Position numbers and translations under genes: made by a program. DNA of 64,000 nt, taken from Amyelois transitella (lineage: Eukaryota > Arthropoda > Insecta > Lepidoptera > Pyralidae). Shown here piece by piece: positions 58,108 to 64,000 of this stretch. How positions within the stretch are numbered: the first letter of the stretch is position 1; each line of letters starts with the position of its first letter. The stretch lies in contig NC_083532.1 of the NCBI RefSeq assembly GCF_032362555.1, positions 2,493,001 through 2,557,000 of the forward strand, written 5' to 3'. Below the pieces are notes generated by a model. It did no database searches. It worked only from the letters and a program-made list of their open reading frames with translations, and was not told the origin of the DNA.

Positions 58108-58298
58108 ACAATACTCGTGTTTTTTTAATTCAGTGTTGCCACTATCAGAATATTTGTTTTGTACTACAGATGACTCGTAGATACTCTACAGAGATTTTTG
58201 TCATAAATTTTTGTTTAAAAATAATGTAATCGTGCTCTACGCGTAGCCCAATTGACCTACCGAGCACTTTTTCCAAATTATTAATTTATGGTGATAGA

Positions 58299-58304
58299 AA
58301 TAAA
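58299..58304 (+). terminator. Polyadenylation signal of RBM8A
   Basis: AATAAA, 190 nt after the stop codon. Confidence 0.6.
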
Positions 58305-58614
58305 GTGTATTTTACTTTAGTTCCTACCATATTTTTTGTAATTTGCATTATATTGTCCGGGTTTAAATGAAACTATCACAAAAGTGACTGTTTAACACTG
58401 ATGACTAAAATAATATATTTAGCCTGTAATTGTAATTATAAGCTTTCTTTCTAAAATAGGTAGTTTTTTTTCTTTTTCCTTTTATGCACGCAAATTTCAG
58501 TTGGACCCTCTGCTTTTTAATCTATGATTACTGTAGCATTGGTTACTCAAAAGTGTTGGATTTTTCTTGAAATTACACTGAACATCGTCCATGCTGAACA
58601 TATTTATAGTAATA

Positions 58615-58885
58615 TAGATGTATCTATATCCCTTGCGGGTTAGATAGCCAAGTCTTGTAAGAAAAGATAGGCTATGTTCAAACATCTGACTATAAACTTG
58701 GGATTCAAATAGTGACAGGTTGCTAGCCCATATCCTTGAGTTTCTTTAAATTAATTTAATAAAAGGTGAGAAAGTAACCAACAGATGAAAATGGTACGCA
58801 CTATAAGGAAGTATGCAGGGATCGTGGCAAAGATATACCCCTCTGCCTATGCTCCAGGAAAGAGCGTGATATTATGTATTTATGT
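58615..58885. repeat. SINE-2 fragment (58615-58740) and degraded LINE fragment (58790-58885)
   Basis: Between the convergent 3' ends of RBM8A and PSMB4. The LINE part keeps GGAAGTATGCAGGGATCGTG and GCGTGATATTATGTA. Confidence 0.6.
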
Positions 58886-58930
58886 TAATGGTTCGAAATA
58901 AAAATCAAATTATCCAAGAACAAATATATT

Positions 58931-61430
58931 TCACTTCATCTGAATCATGTGCGCGACCGACCAGTCCGGCTTGACCTCCGAGATGTCTTCGACCTCGACC
59001 CCGGCGGAGGTCACCACTCCGAGCTGGTAACGCTGGAACGCACGAGCGTCGCGGTAGTACAGCACTTCCATGCATTTGCGTACAAGGTTCCTGAAATAAG
59101 AAATAAATTATTTTAAAAAAAAAACAGAATTTGTCTTTCAAAACTATCCCCCGTATGGAATGCGAGACGCTGTTTTTATCGCGCAAAATTCTATCGCTGA
59201 CCCGTGTCACGTCATGATAAAAAGCGAAACAGCGATTGTTTTCGTGCGATAAAAACGGCGTCGCGCGTGTCATATTAGGGGGCTGGCATTCCTTACGATA
59301 TGACGAGATTTCCTGGCCATCATAGACTCCTTATTTAATAAACGGGAATCGCTTCGTCTAAAAACCTGACTCACCAGGATCAAATCCAGGATCAATGTCG
59401 TAAAGGCGCATCCCGGGCTCCTCTCCAGGGGCTTAACGCCAGGAGGAAGCTGGTTATAAACAATAATTAAACATTACTTGGCTGACTCCTCATCCAAGGG
59501 TCCCTTGGCGGTGGCATCCCTCAGCAGCGGGGTCGCCATGTAGGCTCCCAGCCCGGTCGCGATGGTGGAGTCTTCGTAAGCCGTGCCCAACTTGTCTACT
59601 GCACCAAGGAATGGTTCGCCATCCTGTATCCAAATATATAGATTACAAAAGTGTGGCTTCATCCACGCAAAGGGGAAAAATTACCTTAATTTCGGGAAAC
59701 CTTACTACTACTAATGCATCCTTAGACCTCATAATGGAATCAAATAATAGTCAATTCACAAGTCATTACAAAGAAAATTCAAAGTGTATATACATATGTC
59801 ACGCAGGTAGGTAACATTATTCACTCTGTGTGAAAAGTGGAAAGGTAGCCTTTTAAGATAACTTTACAGAGAAGAAATACAAGGCAAATTATACTAACAT
59901 ATTAAATGGGAAAGATTTTAAGGATGTGTAAGTGTGTTTGTTAATCTTTCACGCAAAATCTACGGGACAGATTTTGTGGTAATTTAGTTCTCTGGTAGAA
60001 TATAACCTGTAATAACATGCACAGTACTTTTCATCCCCAAATTATCAAAGAAGCAAATTCCCGGGGCGCAGTTAGTCTCTTATACTTTTAAGACCTTGCT
60101 ATATGCACTGAAGCAATAAGACATATTAATTCCTTAAAAAAACACGATTTCATACTTAATACATGCAATCAAATACCAGGGACACAGTATTATTTTGATC
60201 TAAATAAATGATTACCTCAATACACTTAGGGCAGTACATGCAGTGTCTTTCAGAAGTCAATATAAACTCTTTTTCAATGAAAATGTTACAAAAGTTTTAT
60301 ATGAAATTTTGCAGATACGATTCCTTATACCATAAATTTAGCGAAGGAAGTATGCAGAGATCGTGGCAAGTGGAAAGAGGTAGTCTCAGCCTACCCTTCC
60401 GGAAAAGAGGCGTGATTTTATGTATGTATAAATAAATTTTGTACCTGAATTCCGGCGACCACGTAATTGCTCCAGAGCGGGTCCATCTTGCTACGTTTGT
60501 TGTACAACACTCGTGTCAACCAGCAGTGTAGCGAGCGGGGCTTCAGTTGGAGGCCGTCACCGATGCACTGCTCATCGATACTGGAAATAATAAAACTATC
60601 TCTTAGGAAAAACTAAATTCAAATGAGTCCAGTGGTTTAGCTGCGAAAACAGAACAGATAGACAGACTTTCACATGTATAATATTAGTATATACATTGTA
60701 TTTAGAAGCCTAAAGACTCAAAATGATAATGCAAAAGAAAGTAATAGAACAGTCAGCAGCACATCAACCTACTCATATTTACTGCAAATTTACCTCCATC
60801 ACCACATCATAGATCCCATGACAGGGTAACTTGATATGCGGTTGGCTGAACTTTCTAATAAGAACACACATAAGAAACTTACATTTTCTGCTCAATAATA
60901 TCCTTCAAATACTGATAATCGGCATAATCGCCCCCTGAACCAAGCAAGATCAGGTCATTGACCTTGATCACACGGGGACAGTCTCGGAATCGGGCCAGGG
61001 AGCCATACGAACCCAGGGTGTCTGCGGCTATCACCACACCCTTGTCGAACTTGAGCCCTATGACTGTTGTGGTTGTGGTGATTGGAGATGCAGAACTGTA
61101 AAGATAATTAAGGTTTTAGAAAAGAACAATGAATAAAATGGAAACTGAAAGGTTGATTAGAATGAGTAAGCACCAGGAAAAATGGTTTCAAGAGATTATT
61201 TATTTGCAAATTAAAGTGTTATATATAGATGCTTGTGCCTAGAATCGGTCAAGCGATAGATAAGAGTAACTTTATTAAAATAATGATACTTACTGAGTTT
61301 TATAATCTTGAATAGTGTGTTTTGCAGGACCGTAGTTACTGGAGTTTCCTGGGAAATTGTAAAGGGCGCCGGGAGATGGTCCATTGTGCCAAAGAGGTGC
61401 TGGATTCATAATATCACCCATAAAAGCCAT
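58931..61430 (-). CDS. Prosbeta7: Proteasome subunit beta type-4 (beta-7 in fly/yeast naming)
   Basis: Five exons on the reverse strand: 61294-61430, 60883-61095, 60445-60580, 59478-59623 and 58931-59090; 263 residues, the usual length. It is a structural, non-catalytic beta subunit of the 20S core. The propeptide region ([20 protein letters not shown]) is followed by [20 protein letters not shown], then [20 protein letters not shown] and the [20 protein letters not shown] block, and it ends [20 protein letters not shown] plus a short tail; all are hallmarks of PSMB4. The position of the mature N-terminus lacks the catalytic GTT motif, as expected for this subunit. The start is the first ATG of exon 1. 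Confidence 0.96.
59146..59284. mobile_element. Palindromic MITE in a PSMB4 intron
   Basis: Imperfect inverted arms: CCCCCGTATGGAATGCGAGA with GCTGTTTTTATCGCGC, and the complement around GCGATAAAAACGGCGTCGCG and TATTAGGGGG. A related fragment (AATAAAAAGCGAAACAGCAA) is at about 52604 in the RRM gene. Confidence 0.55.
59325..59455 (-). repeat. Repeat D copy
   Basis: Reverse copy next to PSMB4 exon 59478-59623. Confidence 0.6.
60338..60428 (+). mobile_element. LINE 3' fragment
   Basis: Short tail fragment (GCGAAGGAAGTATGCAGAGA to the TATG end), 16 nt from the PSMB4 exon at 60445. Confidence 0.72.
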
Positions 61431-62120
61431 ATTTTACAACTACTGGTACTAATTGCTAAAATTAATATTATTCCGAAAGATCCGAGACCGAGAATGAGAA
61501 TGACAAACTGAAACAAGCACAAATGAAAATGACAAGCAGTTTTGGTTATTTATTTGTTCCGTTATATGTTCATGATTAATATGAATCAAAACTTATCGAG
61601 TGAAATGCGTAGAAGAAACAAGAATGTGATAGCGGTCGTAATGATTAATATTTAATTAATTTAAGACGCCGTAAAAAATATTATTGATATAAATTTCCAG
61701 AGATTTAAAATAATTTTATGCTAATTGATCTGCGTATAACGATATATTTTTCGTTCAAGAACTTGTGTATTCTTCACACTCAAACTTGGGTTCGTATAAT
61801 AAAATTTCTAGTCTAACGCCCGAATACTGAAACGTTACTCAAATATTTAACGGCTACTTAAATGTTTGAGTAGCTCTCAAACACAAAATTCGTATTCTCA
61901 AACGTAAATTATAAGCATGTGTTAAATTTAAATGACCCCATAATTAAGTTGCGATCAAACGCCACTCAGTGTAAAATTGGTATACTGAAACGCTACTCAA
62001 GGGTAGTTAACTGTCAAACGAACTGTCAAATTGATTTGAGCGTCTCTTAGATCTGAGAGTGGTCGAAAGGTCTCCTAAATCTGTGCTTTTATTTGTAAAT
62101 TGAAACTTAAACATTTAAAA

Positions 62121-62375
62121 ATGTTTTTATCATCGCTATCGTCTCTTTCTGATCATGAAAGACCTACAGTGAGTCGCCGAAATGTAGAAAAGCTAAATGC
62201 ATTTGAAAAATACGATGATGTGGAGTTTCGTGCCCGGTTCCGTGTTTCCAAAGAGACAGAAGAACCTATATTACCAAATATTGAAGATGAGCTTTTAGCG
62301 CAACCTATAGGGCCAAGTGGCAATCAAAATTTTCTTGTAAGGACAACATTAATCAATACATATTTTTCTAATTAA
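62121..62375 (+). pseudogene. Harbinger transposase N-terminal fragment
   Basis: 84 codons from an ATG. The stretch DDVEFRARFRVSKET resembles the N-terminal F-x-x-RFRLSK block of HARBI1-type transposases. An in-frame GTAAGG at 62337 may be the relic of a donor. The DDE catalytic domain is absent, so there is no transposase activity. Ser/Leu-rich start MFLSSLSSLSD. Confidence 0.6.
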
Positions 62376-62452
62376 ACATGGTGTTTTTTTATAAAACCTT
62401 TATTAAATAGTATAATTTTCTACCTCTTACATCACATTACATTCACTTATTA

Positions 62453-62784
62453 TTCATTATTGGAGACATTACATTCACTTTGGCAATATTCTTTTTAGAC
62501 CTCTGTTTGAGGTTCTCATAACGAGAGGAGTTGTTGCCAACTTCTGAAGCCGCTTGCAGCAACAGCATTGTACTGCTGGCAAACAGAATCCCAAGCTTCA
62601 CGCTTCTTTAAAATCATGCTGGCATTCGTTTCCTTATTTTCAATGATATTCTGGTATCTAAAAGCATACAATAAAGTTAAACATCCAATGATCTTATTTG
62701 TAATTGAACGAAACGGCAGTTTGTTTACAGTTAATATTTTATTGTTTATACTCACTTTTTTACCAGTTTCCTTTTGTCTTCCAT
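62453..62784 (-). pseudogene. Harbinger Myb/SANT-like protein, frameshifted
   Basis: Two exons joined by a GT/AG intron: 62756-62784 (MEDKRKLVKK) and 62657 downward (YQNIIENKETNASMILKKRE, then AWDSVCQQYNA). The tryptophan spacing and the later YENLKQRSKK match Myb/SANT-like (zeste-type) DNA-binding domains encoded by Harbinger elements. A one-base frame break near 62517 separates the helix ending QQLLS from YENLKQR. A stop follows at 62453-62455. The ancestral protein binds transposon ends; this copy is broken. Confidence 0.62.
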
Positions 62785-63443
62785 AATATAAGTAAAGAGT
62801 AAATAATAAAAACTTTTCGAAAATAATACCGCGCTCACTCAAGTGTCAGGTATCATGTCATTAGGCTAGAACGTTTCATTCTACGACAATTTGGTCGTAA
62901 TTATTTACGTTTACTTTCGTGATAATATTTATAATAATACCAGAACATTTAGTAATAATGATTTTAAATCGAACCGAAATTTTATTTTATTTGTGTACCG
63001 AATAAAACTTTAATTGTTTTAACTCATTTAAGTAGCATTGTAAATATTCTTCATTCAAAAATGTTGCTTAGAACGAGACATCGTGAATGTTACCATGATG
63101 TAAATTATTTGATGGCTGCTTAGCTGAGTATGCCTTGAAATCATTTGAGTAGCCTTTGAGTATACTACTTTAATCTGAGATATGCTTAAATTTAAGAGCC
63201 CTTCAACTGAGTATAAGATTTGAGTAACGTTTCAGTATTCGGCCGTTAGTCCTCCTTTACTATTATGACTACCTACGTTTAGTATACTCCTTAAATATCA
63301 CTACAGGTCTGAAACATTAATTGAAAGACATAAAAATATATAAATTATAGATTATTTAGAAAAAAACATTTATTTTTCTGAGTTCTGAACGAAATTCAAT
63401 TAAGATTCCATTGCGATGTGAAGTTGACATTGACACTTTGAGG

Positions 63444-63461
63444 TTCTTTCGATTTCCTTTC
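63444..63461 (+). promoter_or_regulatory. Possible TOP-like pyrimidine tract of RpL23
   Basis: Pyrimidine-rich TTCTTTCGATTTCCTTTC just upstream of the ATG, as in ribosomal protein transcripts. The transcription start is not determined. Confidence 0.35.
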
Positions 63462-63479
63462 AAAAGTTGACACAACAAA

Positions 63480-63765
<286 letters not shown>

Positions 63766-64000
63766 TAGCGATTGTTTGTAAAACATAACCTATAAACTGG
63801 TGCCCTAATGGTGGTACCTACTAAAGTGAACAACAATGATGATTTCTTACTTTAAACACAATGTGTTTTGAATCATGATGATTTTTTCCTTGGCTGTGTC
63901 TGATGTTGTTCGCAAATAGTTGTTTTTAATGCTACCATTAATGTTAATCATATTCTAAACTGGCAGTCACATTGTGTATTTATTTTTAGTTCTACGTATC

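Larger units (their letters stand above)
61814..63248. mobile_element. Internally deleted PIF/Harbinger-like transposon
   Basis: 1,435 bp with terminal inverted repeats of at least 31 bp: TAACGCCCGAATACTGAAAC at 61814 and the complement ending at 63248 (one mismatch, C/G at position 7). GTC flanks both ends directly; a TWA target duplication is possible if the outer TAA/TTA is not part of the repeat. It carries remnants of a transposase (plus) and a Myb/SANT-like gene (minus), the usual Harbinger pair, in convergent order. It lies between the divergent PSMB4 and RpL23 genes. Confidence 0.78.

Overview
The window looks like nuclear DNA of a lepidopteran insect (a moth or butterfly; I cannot fix the species). 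The evidence is large multi-exon genes with canonical GT/AG introns, insect-type orthologues, and a dense load of interspersed repeats of lepidopteran style: tRNA-headed SINEs, a SINE with a TATG tail, short non-autonomous Helitrons ending in CTAG, and LINE 3' ends.

Layout. (1) Positions 34-43253, plus strand: one gene fills two thirds of the window. It is the 3' part of toutatis (tou), the insect BAZ2/TIP5 orthologue. I could assemble 48 exons with continuous reading frame, about 2,235 codons plus stop, carrying MBD, DDT, WHIM, two PHD fingers and a bromodomain. The first exons lie before the window. An in-frame alternative 3'-terminal exon at 15651-16331 would give a short isoform with the MBD but none of the later domains. 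(2) 43254-49375: 3' UTR and intergenic DNA with a decayed hAT transposon (45713-47430) that holds a nested MITE. (3) 49376-53703, minus strand: a six-exon, 331-residue single-RRM protein, probably nucleolar. (4) 55499-58107, plus strand: RBM8A/Y14 (tsunagi), five exons, complete. (5) 58931-61430, minus strand: proteasome subunit beta-4 (PSMB4/Prosbeta7), five exons, complete. (6) 61814-63248: an internally deleted PIF/Harbinger-like element with remnants of both of its genes, lying between the divergent PSMB4 and RpL23 genes. (7) 63480-63760: the first two coding exons of RpL23, which runs out of the window.

Tou is a chromatin-remodelling cofactor subunit. Y14 (exon junction complex), the proteasome subunit, RpL23 and the RRM protein are housekeeping genes. 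They share neighbourhood and divergent promoters, not a pathway.

The most unusual signal is in the tou introns. At four exons (5, 9, 17, 38) the 3' end of the exon, together with its 5' splice site, has been duplicated into the downstream intron. At exon 17 this made a 99-bp array with six identical donors, all in the same open frame, so each donor used would add exactly 33 residues. In addition, all four copies of one Helitron family in the window sit 18-26 nt from a splice donor, in two different genes. Repeat names used here (SINE-1, SINE-2, SINE-3, repeat D, Helitron H1-H5) are local labels, not database names.
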